Positions 47,632 to 57,019 of a DNA stretch of 64,000 nucleotides are shown here, in pieces. The notes beneath the pieces were generated by a model. That model worked only from the letters and a program-made list of their open reading frames with translations. It made no database searches and was not told the origin of the DNA. Numbering within the stretch: position 1 is the first letter of the stretch; every line of letters starts with the position of its first letter. The translations under genes and the position numbers were made by a program. Source of the DNA: Anaerocolumna sedimenticola (GTDB lineage Bacteria; Bacillota; Clostridia; Lachnospirales; Lachnospiraceae); the NCBI RefSeq assembly GCF_009931695.1, contig NZ_CP048000.1, forward strand, positions 4,482,501 to 4,546,500. The letters are read 5' to 3'.

Positions 47632-47635
47632 TGAC

Positions 47636-47729
47636 AGGGCTGTTGCAAGTTGGTATGTTACCGCCAGAGCTGAATAATGATTTTGTATTCATTGTACTCT
47701 GGGAATAAAATACTACATGCAACAGCCCT
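47636..47729. terminator. Large nested hairpin between convergent genes
   Basis: AGGGCTGTTGCA / TGCAACAGCCCT (12 bp, perfect) encloses further stems (CCAGAG / CTCTGG and GAATA / TATTC). It lies between the response regulator and oppF ends and has no long T-run. Probably a bidirectional terminator. Confidence 0.55.
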
Positions 47730-47772
47730 ATTAATTGGTAATGCTAATTTTAGTTATTTGGCAGCGCTTATA

Positions 47773-48750
47773 TTAATTCTGATCAAATAAGTGACAGGCT
47801 GCTTTGTGATTTTTACCATAGTCCTTAAATTTAGGTGCCTGCGTTTTGCAGATTTCCATTGCATGGGGACACCGGGTATGGAATTTGCATCCGGATGGCG
47901 GATTAGCCGGGGATGGGATATCTCCCTCCAAAATTGTACGGTTCATCTTAATATTTGGATTTGGTATGGGAACCGCACTTAGTAATGCTTTGGTATATGG
48001 ATGCATTGGAGTGCGGAAAATCTCTTTCTTCGGTGCCATTTCCACCAGACTGCCAAGATACATAACTCCCACATTATCTGAGATATGCTCAACCACGGAT
48101 AAATCATGGGAAATGAAAAGGTAAGTAAGTCCTCTCTCCCTCTGTAAATCTTTCATCAGATTTATTACCTGTGCCTGAATTGATACATCTAAAGCAGATA
48201 CCGGCTCATCGGCAACAATTAAGTCCGGATTCAGTGCAAGAGCACGGGCGATACAGATACGCTGGCGCTGCCCGCCTGAGAATTCATGAGGATACCGGTC
48301 AATATAATATGGCCTTAACCCACAATCTTTCATTACTTTAATAATATAGTCACGGTAATCACTCTTAGGAACAATATTATGTTCCCGCACGGCTTCACCA
48401 ATAATTTCACCTACCGGCATACGGGGATCCAGGGATGAATAAGGATCCTGGAAAATCATCTGAATTTTGGGGCGTAATGGCCGTAAATTACTCCTTTTCA
48501 TTTTAAATATATCTACACCGTTGATGATTGCTTCACCACCAGTAGGTTCTGTTAATCTTAAGATTGTACGTCCGATTGTAGTTTTTCCGCAGCCGGATTC
48601 TCCTACTAAACCAAAGGTTTCCCCTCTTTTAATATTGAAACTAACCCCGTCTACAGCCTTAACATGGCCTATAGTTCGCTGCAATACACCCGATTTGATA
48701 GGAAAATGTTTCACAAGGTTATGGATTTCAAGAATATTCTCATTATTCAT
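47773..48750 (-). CDS. oppF: Oligopeptide ABC transporter ATP-binding protein OppF
   Basis: Second ATPase of the Opp transporter. Walker [17 protein letters not shown] near residue 47, Q-loop [13 protein letters not shown], signature [15 protein letters not shown] and Walker [16 protein letters not shown] are present. The C-terminus has the Opp/Dpp-specific cysteine region [16 protein letters not shown], which in some members binds an Fe-S cluster. Its ATG overlaps the oppD stop. It is the last gene of the operon. Confidence 0.94.
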   Translation of the reverse strand: MNNENILEIHNLVKHFPIKSGVLQRTIGHVKAVDGVSFNIKRGETFGLVGESGCGKTTIGRTILRLTEPTGGEAIINGVDIFKMKRSNLRPLRPKIQMIFQDPYSSLDPRMPVGEIIGEAVREHNIVPKSDYRDYIIKVMKDCGLRPYYIDRYPHEFSGGQRQRICIARALALNPDLIVADEPVSALDVSIQAQVINLMKDLQRERGLTYLFISHDLSVVEHISDNVGVMYLGSLVEMAPKKEIFRTPMHPYTKALLSAVPIPNPNIKMNRTILEGDIPSPANPPSGCKFHTRCPHAMEICKTQAPKFKDYGKNHKAACHLFDQN

Positions 48751-49911
48751 TATTTTTCCCCCCCTATCTTCTCTATTGTTATTGCAGATTTCTTATGTAA
48801 ATAACAGCTTACTTTATGGGTAGGTGTAACACTGATTAATTCCGGATACGCACCATTACAAATTTCCATACATTTCTCACAGCGATTTTTAAAATAGCAG
48901 TGAGGCGGTAGGTTAATAGGGTTAGGAACATTACCAGGAATGGAATAAAGTCTTTCCACTGCTCCATTTAGCACCGGTTTTGATTTCATTAACCCTATGG
49001 TATAGGGATGTTTGGGTTTGTTGAATATCTCATCCGCCGTACCCTGTTCCACAATACGTCCGGCATACATAACAACCACATAATCTGCCATTTCTGCAAC
49101 AACCCCTAAATCGTGGGTAATTAACATAATAGAAGCATTAATTTTATTCTTTAAATCACGTAATAAATCCAGGATCTGAGCCTGGATGGTAACATCAAGA
49201 GCTGTAGTTGGCTCGTCAGCTATAATTAAACCGGGATTACAGGAAAGTGCCATAGCAATTACTACTCTCTGCCTCATACCACCGGATAATTCGTGGGATA
49301 AGAATCATAGATACCCTCAGCCCTGGCAATACCCACTAATTTAAGCATTTCAACCGAACGGGATTTTACTTCTTTTTGTCCATCTTTGGGTTATGTAACA
49401 TGATACATTCATCTAACTGGTTACCGATTGTGAAAACAGGATTTAAAGTTGTCATTGGTTCCTGAAAAATCATAGCAATTTCATTCCCGCGGATTTTCTG
49501 CATCTCTTTTATAGGTAACTTGGTGATATCAACAGCGCGTTTTTTATTTAATTGATTATAGCGAATCTGGCCTCCCGTAATCTGGCCTTGCGGTCCTTGC
49601 AATAAACGCATTAACGAAAGACTGGTAACAGATTTACCACAACCGGATTCACCAACAACACCGATTGTTTTACCCATGGGTATATCAAACGAAACTCCAT
49701 CCACTGCTTTTACCGTTCCGGCATCCGTATAAAAATAGGTTTGCAAATTATCAAATTCAATTATATTAGACGGATCTCTCATCGCAGTTAAATATTCCGA
49801 TTCCGGTATATTTTTCCTTTTACTTTCCTTGGTATACAATTTATACATTTTATTATTTAATTTTTTGATTTCTCTAAATCTTTCTCTTTTTGAATTCTTA
49901 TCGTCAGCCAC
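48750..49911 (-). pseudogene. oppD: Oligopeptide ABC transporter ATP-binding protein OppD, two frameshifts
   Basis: First ATPase. The 5' part has Walker [16 protein letters not shown] and FQEPMTTLNP; the 3' part has [12 protein letters not shown], Walker [15 protein letters not shown] and the C-terminal Cys region. Between them one base is missing twice: in an A run at 49373-49377 (AAAAA instead of six) and in CCC at 49295-49297 (instead of four). Both restored, the sequence reads [18 protein letters not shown]... to [12 protein letters not shown], fully OppD-like. Two one-base losses 75 bp apart suggest low-quality sequence. Without correction the protein lacks its signature motif. Confidence 0.85.
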
Positions 49912-49921
49912 CTATTTTCAC

Positions 49922-50917
49922 CTACCTTTTCATTTTGGGATCGAAAGCATCACGAAGCCCGTCACCAATAAAGTTGAAAGCTAAAACTGTCAATAAGATA
50001 CAAATTCCCGGAGGCATCCAAATATTTAAATAATTTTTAAGAATAATAGAGTTTGTTACGGTATTAACCATATTACCCCAGGATGCATATGGGAAGGAAA
50101 TACCAACACCCAGGTAACTGATAACCGATTCCGTCAGAATCGTACCGCCAATGTCCATAGTTGCCATAATAATAATAATCGGCATAACATTTGGTACCAA
50201 ATGTTTAAATATTTTTTTATAGGTACGAATACCGGTAGCTTCCGCAGCCTGCATATATTCCATTTCACGTAAGGATAAAATCTGACCGCGGACCATTCTA
50301 GCTACACCTGCCCAATTTAAAATACCCAATACAACCATAATATAAAAGATTTTATACCGTGGTGAAATACCATATCCAACTAAAATGGCGGAAATTACCA
50401 ACATAAGAGGTATAAAGGGTATGCAATAGAATATTTCTACCAGACGCATGATTATCATATCAATCTTGCCACCGTAATATCCTGCAATTCCGCCTAATGT
50501 AACACCTACTAATAATTCTACAATAACAACACATATACCAACTGTTAATGAAATACGGCCGCCATACATGATACGGGTTAAAACATCCCTACCGTCAGCA
50601 TCAGTACCCAATAAATGAGTGGCTGAAATAGGTGCTTTAATATTTAAATTAACACCCGCTTCTTTAATTCTTGGGTCATTCATATTAATTTCTTCCCCAG
50701 TTTGTTTGTTAATATAAAATATCTCATATTCACCATAGGGAGAAAAAAACGGACCGACGAAACAGAAAAGAATCATAAATATAACAATTCCCATACCGAA
50801 TCCTGCCAGCTTATTTCGGAAAAAGCGTTTTACAACCATTTGTCCCGGAGTCATGATTACCTGGTTTTGTTCAAATTCATCCTGTTCCTGCTCATTTTTT
50901 AATCTGATATCTTCCAT
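49922..50917 (-). CDS. oppC: Oligopeptide ABC transporter permease OppC
   Basis: Inner-membrane permease with an N-terminal membrane segment (about residues 35-57), a periplasmic-side loop, and five membrane segments. The EAA loop, EYMQAAEATGIRTYKKIFKH, is near residue 222, and HLLGTDADGRDVLTRIMYGG (in part) is the OppC signature. It lies 14 bp after oppB. Confidence 0.94.
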   Translation of the reverse strand: MEDIRLKNEQEQDEFEQNQVIMTPGQMVVKRFFRNKLAGFGMGIVIFMILFCFVGPFFSPYGEYEIFYINKQTGEEINMNDPRIKEAGVNLNIKAPISATHLLGTDADGRDVLTRIMYGGRISLTVGICVVIVELLVGVTLGGIAGYYGGKIDMIIMRLVEIFYCIPFIPLMLVISAILVGYGISPRYKIFYIMVVLGILNWAGVARMVRGQILSLREMEYMQAAEATGIRTYKKIFKHLVPNVMPIIIIMATMDIGGTILTESVISYLGVGISFPYASWGNMVNTVTNSIILKNYLNIWMPPGICILLTVLAFNFIGDGLRDAFDPKMKR

Positions 50918-50931
50918 GACAAACCTCCTCC

Positions 50932-51900
50932 CTAACTATATCTTACACGGGGATCAACCACCGCATATAATATATCCGATATTAAAGTACCTATTATTGT
51001 TAAAATTGCAATAAACATATTAAATCCCATTAGATAGGGGATATCACCGGATTGTACTGCTTTTATGGCTATGTTTCCAAGCCCTTCCAGGGAAAATATC
51101 CCCTCTGTTATAACTGCACCGGAAAACAAACCCGGGATCATAATTCCTAACATTGTTACGATTGGTATTAATGTATTTCTAAAAGCATGTTTTCCAATAA
51201 CTTTATATTCCGGTACGCCTTTTGCCCTGGCAGTTCTGACGTAATCTGCACTTAATACTTCTAACATATTCGTACGGACATATCTTAATAAACTACCCAC
51301 TCCGGTAACTACAAATACAGTAACCGGCAGAACTAAGTGTTTGGCAATATCGGCAATTCTTGCCCAGCCTGTATAACCTGCTCTTGCGTTTACCATGCCG
51401 GATAATGGAAGAACACCAAGTCCAACTGCAAAAACACGTTTTAATATGGCGGCAAAAAAGAAAGATGGTAAGGATATACCTATTATTGCTATGGCAACAA
51501 TTATGTAGTCTGTCCTTGAATATTGCTTTCTGGCTGCAATAATGCCAAAAGGAATCGCCAAAAGGATTTCAAAGATCATTGCACTGAAAGCTAAAGAAAA
51601 AGTAATTGGTATGTACCTCATAATAATTTCGGTTACCGGCTTCTGATATAGGAAGGATGTTCCAAAATCACCTCTTATTGCATCCCAAAGCCAACTTAGA
51701 TACCCTTCAACAATTCCTTTATCCAGCCCATAAACTTCACGCATCCTGTCTTGCATTTCTTTCGTAATGTTTGGGTTACCTGCCGTAATATTGGCAACAT
51801 AATCTCCGGGAGTCAGACGTCCGAGTAAATACAACATGATTGATACGCCAAACAATACGATAATACTAACGAATAAACGTCTAATAATGTACTGTTTCAT
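50932..51900 (-). CDS. oppB: Oligopeptide ABC transporter permease OppB
   Basis: Partner permease, 322 residues with six membrane segments. The start YIIRRLFVSIIVLFGVSIM and the EAA loop DYVRTARAKGVPEYKVIGKH are characteristic. It is separated from oppA by 221 bp containing a very stable hairpin, which probably lowers its expression relative to the binding protein. Confidence 0.94.
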   Translation of the reverse strand: MKQYIIRRLFVSIIVLFGVSIMLYLLGRLTPGDYVANITAGNPNITKEMQDRMREVYGLDKGIVEGYLSWLWDAIRGDFGTSFLYQKPVTEIIMRYIPITFSLAFSAMIFEILLAIPFGIIAARKQYSRTDYIIVAIAIIGISLPSFFFAAILKRVFAVGLGVLPLSGMVNARAGYTGWARIADIAKHLVLPVTVFVVTGVGSLLRYVRTNMLEVLSADYVRTARAKGVPEYKVIGKHAFRNTLIPIVTMLGIMIPGLFSGAVITEGIFSLEGLGNIAIKAVQSGDIPYLMGFNMFIAILTIIGTLISDILYAVVDPRVRYS

Positions 51901-52047
51901 AATATTCTCTTCCCTTTCATTATACTATCGTTGGCAGCACAGCTGGTAAAACATGGATATATTTTCTCAGCTGTGCGGCTAACCAACAACATGATTCATT
52001 GATTTTACTTAATTTAATTATCATCTTATCAAATTAATAATCCCTCA

Positions 52048-52087
52048 TAACAGTCCATATCCACCTATTTAGGTGGGATATGGACTG
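52048..52087 (-). terminator. Stable hairpin between oppA and oppB
   Basis: AACAGTCCATATCCCACCT pairs with AGGTGGATATGGACTGTT (one unpaired base) around a 3-nt loop. It has no T-run on the minus strand. Such stems often protect the 3' end of abundant oppA mRNA and partly stop transcription. Confidence 0.7.
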
Positions 52088-52121
52088 TTTATCAATAAAT
52101 TAATATATTGATTTATAATAG

Positions 52122-54182
52122 TTAATTCAACTCAAGCTTGTTAATTTCTTTTGCATAATTCCAATATGTTGTTGTTTCTTTTGGAAGAGTATCTGCCTTA
52201 ATGGTAGTTGTATTGTATATTTCCATATTTTTTCTCTGGTATACCGGCATATATACTGCAGCATCCATTATAAGATCAAGTTCCTGTGCAACAAGTTTAC
52301 ATCTTGCATCAAAATCTACCGTTTTAAGAATCTCTGCTTGCAGCTTATCGATTTCATCACTGTAAAGATGAACATCATTATCATTACCTTTACTTCCGAA
52401 CATCTGGGTTAAGTCACAGTCGGCAGCATTTCCCCATGCTGCAACCCACATATCTAATTCTCCGGCATCGATTAAATCAAATAAAGTTGAAGAATCAATA
52501 TCCTGAATTATTAATTCTGCACCCATGGATTTCAAATCATTCGCCATCTGGGTTAAGATCGGAGCAGAAGGATGATTCATTGTACCGTCACCGGCGATAC
52601 CAATAGTAATTTTTAACGGTTCACCATTTTTAACAAATTTGCCGCTTGCATCTTTTGCATAACCTGCCTTTGTTAAATACTCTAATGCTTTATCCGGATC
52701 ATAACCATAAACTTCCTTTGCATCACGAGGGTATTCTGCAACAGTAGGTGTCATAGGTCTTTCGATAACCTGTGCTAATTCTCCGTAATAGGACTCAACT
52801 GCGGGTTTTCTATTCATTAAATACATAATACCTTTACGTACATTAATATCAGGAATTTTCTCTGCATTAATAGCTATGTAACCATAACCAGGATTATCCA
52901 CTAAAGAATACGCCATTCCGGCTGATTCAACCTGATCAACAACTTCCTTTGAAGCAGATGGAACGGCAATATCGATATCACCGTTAATAACCGAATCAAC
53001 CTTATCATCTTCAGATACCACCTGGAACTTAATGGTAGGAATCTTAGGTGTTTCACCCCAGAACAGGGTATTTGCTTCTAAGGTAACAATATTATCCTGA
53101 TAACTTACAAACTTATATGGGCCGCAGCCTAAAGGAGTACCATTAAATGCTTTTATTCCATCCAGATTACCTTTGGTGAAATCTGCTCCATAATAATGTT
53201 TCGGAATAATCGGAATCCAGGCAACCTGTTTGTCTCCGGAGATATTTGGTGAATCAAATAAAACGGTACAGGTATAATCATCAACTTTTTTTATACCGGA
53301 GATTTCCTGAACATCAATACCATCTTCCAAATTTCCTTTTATGTATTGTCCCTCTAATTTATGCTGATAATAGGATTGAGGATCATAGCCGTCTTTATAT
53401 TTTGTATATTCGCAATCAACAAGCATTTCAAAGAGTTTTTCTTCGTCTTTCTCAATACCGGTAGGGTCATAACCTTCGCCCTTAAGATAGGTAACCCAGT
53501 CGTAGCTGTCTATGCCTTCCCACCAGCCATCAAGTTTCGTATCTCTTAAATATGCTTTGTAATCTTCTTCTGAAATTTTATCAAGTGAATATTTTGCTTC
53601 TACTTCTTTTGTAATTTTGTCAAGCTGAGCAGAATAATTCGGTGTATCATAGTAGTAATCTTTCAAACCTACAATATCAAGCGTTGAAAAAGTAGATGAA
53701 CCATCATAAGTAGGGTCTGATGTTACATAATACCAAAAAAGAACATCATCTATTGTAACGGGTTCCCCATCGGAAAATTTCATGTCGGGTTTTATGGAAA
53801 CGGTATATTCAATCTGAGTGTGTCCGTCTGCAGCCGTAATTTCTTTTGCTTCCACATGTCCTGCATTATCAATTAATGCCCCCTGTGGATCCAGCCAGGA
53901 AACTGGTGAAAATATAAGATCTGTTACTTCTTTATCAAATGCACTAAATGAAAACATTTCATTAAATACTCCATTTAATGGATCTGTACCTATAACTAAT
54001 GTATCATATGTACCGGTAGCAACAACCTTATCAGGTACCTCCGCAGAATCAGCAGCTTTACCTGCATTGCCAGTAGTTTCAGCTTCGTTTGCCGTGTCAG
54101 CAGTATCTTTATTTTTGCCGCAGGCATTTAAAGAAAACACCATACACAGAACAAGAAGAATTGATAGAACTTTCTTTTTCAT
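52122..54182 (-). CDS. oppA: Oligopeptide-binding lipoprotein OppA-like
   Basis: Extracellular substrate-binding lipoprotein of the transporter. The signal peptide ends in lipobox LNACGK near residue 21; a Thr/Glu/Ala linker follows. The family 5 solute-binding fold starts near residue 55. IKPDMKFSDGEPVTIDDV near residue 130 and GTPLGCGPYKFVSYQ near residue 347 are diagnostic. At 686 residues it is larger than usual (about 540), with extra sequence at about residues 165-285. Peptides are the default substrate, but nickel and oligosaccharide binders share this fold. Confidence 0.92.
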   Translation of the reverse strand: MKKKVLSILLVLCMVFSLNACGKNKDTADTANEAETTGNAGKAADSAEVPDKVVATGTYDTLVIGTDPLNGVFNEMFSFSAFDKEVTDLIFSPVSWLDPQGALIDNAGHVEAKEITAADGHTQIEYTVSIKPDMKFSDGEPVTIDDVLFWYYVTSDPTYDGSSTFSTLDIVGLKDYYYDTPNYSAQLDKITKEVEAKYSLDKISEEDYKAYLRDTKLDGWWEGIDSYDWVTYLKGEGYDPTGIEKDEEKLFEMLVDCEYTKYKDGYDPQSYYQHKLEGQYIKGNLEDGIDVQEISGIKKVDDYTCTVLFDSPNISGDKQVAWIPIIPKHYYGADFTKGNLDGIKAFNGTPLGCGPYKFVSYQDNIVTLEANTLFWGETPKIPTIKFQVVSEDDKVDSVINGDIDIAVPSASKEVVDQVESAGMAYSLVDNPGYGYIAINAEKIPDINVRKGIMYLMNRKPAVESYYGELAQVIERPMTPTVAEYPRDAKEVYGYDPDKALEYLTKAGYAKDASGKFVKNGEPLKITIGIAGDGTMNHPSAPILTQMANDLKSMGAELIIQDIDSSTLFDLIDAGELDMWVAAWGNAADCDLTQMFGSKGNDNDVHLYSDEIDKLQAEILKTVDFDARCKLVAQELDLIMDAAVYMPVYQRKNMEIYNTTTIKADTLPKETTTYWNYAKEINKLELN

Positions 54183-54319
54183 AATTAACCTCCATTTTTT
54201 TATTTTTGCATATCCAGAAACCTAAATCATTTAGCACAGATAATGAAAAAGACTTTCGACACGCTGTCATTTACACTCTCCCGGCATGTCTACTGGCCTC
54301 ATCGCTTTATCTTATAATA

Positions 54320-54332
54320 AATGATTATCATT
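54320..54332. promoter_or_regulatory. Fur-like box upstream of oppA
   Basis: AATGAT-T-ATCATT is a perfect 6-1-6 inverted repeat matching the core of the Fur consensus. It lies about 140 bp before the oppA start, next to a possible TATTAT -10 box on the minus strand. Metal regulation is inference. Confidence 0.45.
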
Positions 54333-54821
54333 CTTAGAAAAAGTTCCTCAAAACTTTGACTTGTTCAAAGCAATAAGAAATATCTTCCAGAATTATTACC
54401 TGTATTATAGTATCCTTGCCTATAAATGTCAAGCCACCCTAACTTTTCCAATTATTTATATAATTATATATTTTCTATGAATATACTTACAAGAATATGT
54501 CTTAAATTAATAAAAATTTATTTTTTTGTCTTCCCTGTACGAACAAAATCCCGCAGGATACAAACTAATTAAACTTATTCTATTGTTACAACTTCTTTAT
54601 TGTGCATTAATACTACTTCTTTTTTAAATTACAACGTTAATATATTAAATTATTGTATATATATTCACATTATTTTTTATGCCTTAATATTTTTTTTAAA
54701 TAAATTTAATGTTTTTGTAACATCTAAACCTCTAAAGGCATCTTCCGTTATTTTATCCTTCCGTACAATCTTTTTGAATTATTGTAATAATTAAAAAGAT
54801 TTAAAAAATTATAATTTTATC
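54333..54821. other. Long AT-rich intergenic region
   Basis: About 490 bp with no plausible gene; short frames exist only because of the base composition. It separates the oppA control region from the tRNA promoter. No repeat or RNA family was recognised. Confidence 0.5.
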
Positions 54822-54850
54822 TTGACATTTTTCATTAAAAGTAGGATAAT
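54822..54850 (+). promoter_or_regulatory. Promoter of the tRNA pair
   Basis: TTGACA (54822-54827), a 17-bp spacer, GATAAT (54845-54850), 38 bp before the first tRNA. Confidence 0.8.
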
Positions 54851-54888
54851 AGTTTGGCAAGCTTTAGTACATATCAATATATTTTTAA

Positions 54889-54962
54889 CGAGGTGTGGCT
54901 CAGATTGGTAGAGCGCTGCGTTCGGGACGCAGAGGCCGTGGGTTCGAATCCCGTCACCTCGA
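54889..54962 (+). tRNA. tRNA-Pro (anticodon CGG)
   Basis: Complete cloverleaf: acceptor CGAGGTG / CACCTCG, D arm with GGTAGAGC, anticodon stem CTGCG / CGCAG around loop TTCGGGA (anticodon CGG at 54923-54925), and T loop TTCGAAT. The 3' CCA is not encoded. Confidence 0.95.
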
Positions 54963-54977
54963 TTTTTTTATGATTTT

Positions 54978-55050
54978 GCTGGAATAACTCAGTCGGTAGA
55001 GTACCTCACTCGTAATGAGGAAGTCGAGGGTTCGAATCCCTTTTCCAGCT
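54978..55050 (+). tRNA. tRNA-Thr (anticodon CGT)
   Basis: Acceptor GCTGGAA / TTCCAGC, anticodon stem CCTCA / TGAGG around loop CTCGTAA (anticodon CGT at 55011-55013), T arm GAGGG TTCGAAT CCCTT. It follows tRNA-Pro by 15 bp, so the two are co-transcribed. CCA is not encoded. Confidence 0.95.
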
Positions 55051-55106
55051 TATTAAATATAAGCAGATATTGTAGGAGAAAAATTACAACCTATCTTAAA
55101 TTAATG

Positions 55107-55130
55107 CCACTCATTTTGAGTGGTTTTTTT
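55107..55130 (+). terminator. Terminator of the tRNA pair
   Basis: CCACTCA / TGAGTGG stem followed by TTTTTTT, 57 bp after tRNA-Thr. Confidence 0.85.
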
Positions 55131-55140
55131 AATTAATTTA

Positions 55141-55240
55141 CGCGAAAGCAAAGTGAGAATTAGCAAGCTTGCTTGCAATAATTCGAACGCGCACGCGAAC
55201 CGAAGAAATTCGCAAAGCGTGTTTCTTCCGGTTTCGGGAT
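55141..55240 (-). repeat. Dispersed repeat of about 100 bp, copy 2
   Basis: Reverse-oriented copy of the element at 28022-28122, from CGCGAAAGCAAAGTGAGAATT to TTTCTTCCGGTTTCGGG. The first end is well conserved; the second end has drifted. It lies just after the tRNA terminator. Confidence 0.75.
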
Positions 55241-55299
55241 TGTCTTGCGAATGAGGTGGTGTTATGTATATAGCATAAGTGACCCTTTCGCTATTATAA

Positions 55300-55430
55300 A
55301 TACATGTAGCCATAATAACACTTTTCAGAAATGACATGCATAACAATAGCCGTTCTGACTTTCGTAAAAGTTAGGACGGCTATTATACATATTAGTTTTC
55401 TATGCAGTTTTTCATAATAGCTAATCCGTT
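55300..55430 (-). repeat. 131-bp direct repeat, left copy
   Basis: Matches 60290-60420 over 131 bp with only two differences seen. The right copy is the 3' end and terminator of the sugar-phosphate isomerase gene, so this left copy is a remnant of that gene end (from about 55392) plus its terminator (hairpin 55345-55384). It marks one edge of the inserted module. Confidence 0.85.
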
Positions 55431-55523
55431 ATCTAAAAATTGACGTGATTCTCACGCCCTCCGCAATACTTTTTCCGAAAGGAAACGGCGACCATGATTT
55501 TCTGTTATTTTACTATTTATGAT

Positions 55524-56774
55524 TTATTCTACTAACAACGATTTGCTATCTAATTTCCTGAAAAACCTCGTCACTAGCAATCCAATTATAAAAATCATTA
55601 CTCCGGTTGGAATTAAGATAAGGTAAACCGCATTACCGAATCTGTCAAATAGAATTCCGTAAACTATTTGACCCAGTGGTTGCGCACATATTGTAATGGT
55701 GGATACAAAAGCCATAACTTTTCCAATCAGATGATCTGGTGTCTTTTGTTGTATAAGAGAAAGAGAAAAAATTGAAAAAATACAAGCCGCAAACTGCATA
55801 CAGCAAAAAGCTGTGATGTTGATGGCGTATTTTGTAATCCTACTTGTTGGAGCAAGAAAAACGCCGCCGGCAGGAATTAAAAATACTCCCAGTACCACAA
55901 GGGTAATTGATAAATGATATGTGCTTAATTTTTTTGTTAATAATTCGGCGGCAATACTTCCGAGAATTGCAGCAAAGCCTAACGCACTTTCTGCCGCTCC
56001 GTAATATTCCGCATTTAAACCAAGAATAGTCTGCACAATATAGGGTAATCCCACCACAGCAGTACCTATTACAAAAAAATTGATCAGCGCTATTAAAAGC
56101 AGCATTTTAAAAATCTCTGATTGCTCTTTACAGATAAATCTCATGCCCAACAAAAAATCATTTTTAATAATTGACACAACACCTATCCGTTTATCAGATG
56201 GTATGTTTGGCAGTTTTATATACCACTCAAATAGTGCTGTAATAAAAAAACATATAACACTTGCAGCCATGACAGGTTTTAACCCAAAGGTGACATAAAG
56301 AACACTACCAAGTATCGGGGCGATCAAAGCAGATACCGCGGCTATTTGATTGACAACTGCATTGCCCTTAATGATGTTATCCCCGGTTTGCATTTGTGGA
56401 ATACAGGCTTGCACAGTTGGCGATTCAAATGCTCCTAAAACGGATAATAAAACAAGCAGTACACCAATTACTGTAATGTCAGTACTGTCGGAAAACATGA
56501 GAGCGGCACATAAAACGCATAGGGCGGACAGAGCATCCAATGTCACCATGATATTTCTTCTATTTACTCTATCCGCAAGGATACCCCCTAATGGAGAAAG
56601 CAAAATAGTAGGAATAGTAGCAAGCGCTAAAATGCTTGCGTATATCGCCGCTGAACCTGTCAACTCCAGCACATACATAGAAAGAGCAAACTTTAAGATA
56701 TAATTTCCGAAAAGAGAACTAACTTGCCCCATAACAAGAAGTGTATAGTTTTTCGTGAATAATTTTTGTGTCAT
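55524..56774 (-). CDS. MFS efflux transporter (DHA3-like)
   Basis: A 416-residue permease with about twelve membrane segments. The N-terminal FTKNYTLLVMGQVSSLFGNY and the loop-2/3 motif GGILADRVNRRN are typical of MFS drug:proton antiporters related to macrolide-efflux proteins. FDRFGNA near the end matches the second-half loop. No resistance phenotype can be assigned. It is the last gene of the acquired module. Confidence 0.88.
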   Translation of the reverse strand: MTQKLFTKNYTLLVMGQVSSLFGNYILKFALSMYVLELTGSAAIYASILALATIPTILLSPLGGILADRVNRRNIMVTLDALSALCVLCAALMFSDSTDITVIGVLLVLLSVLGAFESPTVQACIPQMQTGDNIIKGNAVVNQIAAVSALIAPILGSVLYVTFGLKPVMAASVICFFITALFEWYIKLPNIPSDKRIGVVSIIKNDFLLGMRFICKEQSEIFKMLLLIALINFFVIGTAVVGLPYIVQTILGLNAEYYGAAESALGFAAILGSIAAELLTKKLSTYHLSITLVVLGVFLIPAGGVFLAPTSRITKYAINITAFCCMQFAACIFSIFSLSLIQQKTPDHLIGKVMAFVSTITICAQPLGQIVYGILFDRFGNAVYLILIPTGVMIFIIGLLVTRFFRKLDSKSLLVE

Positions 56775-56798
56775 AGGTTAATCCCCCTGATAAAGTAA

Positions 56799-57014
56799 TT
56801 AGGAAACTCGGAGCAACGCTTTAATGACATCGGAAATAAGTACGAGTAAACTAATTCCCAAACAAATGTATCCTGCGTTTTTCTTTTTCTTTTTTAATAA
56901 TGCAAAGCCTGCGATGAGCAAAATAATAAATATGACTCCACCAATAAGAAGCTCGTATTGCCATGCCCAATCTGCGAAGTTCTCCACTGACTGTTCAAAT
57001 CCCTGTTCTGTCAT
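56799..57014 (-). CDS. Small membrane protein of the ABC module
   Basis: 71 residues: an amphipathic N-terminal part (FEQSVENFADWAWQYE), then two membrane segments (about residues 23-40 and 48-66) separated by KKKKKN. No family is recognised. It lies between the ABC permease and MFS genes with short spacing and a proper start, so it is probably real and may belong to the exporter. Confidence 0.65.
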   Translation of the reverse strand: MTEQGFEQSVENFADWAWQYELLIGGVIFIILLIAGFALLKKKKKNAGYICLGISLLVLISDVIKALLRVS

Positions 57015-57019
57015 TTAAG

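Noticed and set aside
54600..54794. A plus-strand frame of 64 codons before the tRNA promoter
   Set aside because: Composition is that of AT-rich noncoding DNA, with no ribosome-binding site and no recognisable domain.
54889..55050. tRNA genes as attachment site of the exporter module
   Set aside because: The repeats that bound the module lie outside the tRNAs and derive from the isomerase gene end; no tRNA 3'-end duplication was seen.
55101..55346. A minus-strand frame of 81 codons after the tRNA genes
   Set aside because: It runs through a terminator, the dispersed repeat and the edge of the 131-bp repeat; no family pattern or ribosome-binding site.
55431..55523. Short conserved-looking stretch with CTCACGCCCTCCGC beside the left repeat, possibly an insertion-sequence end
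   Set aside because: No matching inverted end or transposase was found, so it cannot be assigned to an element.
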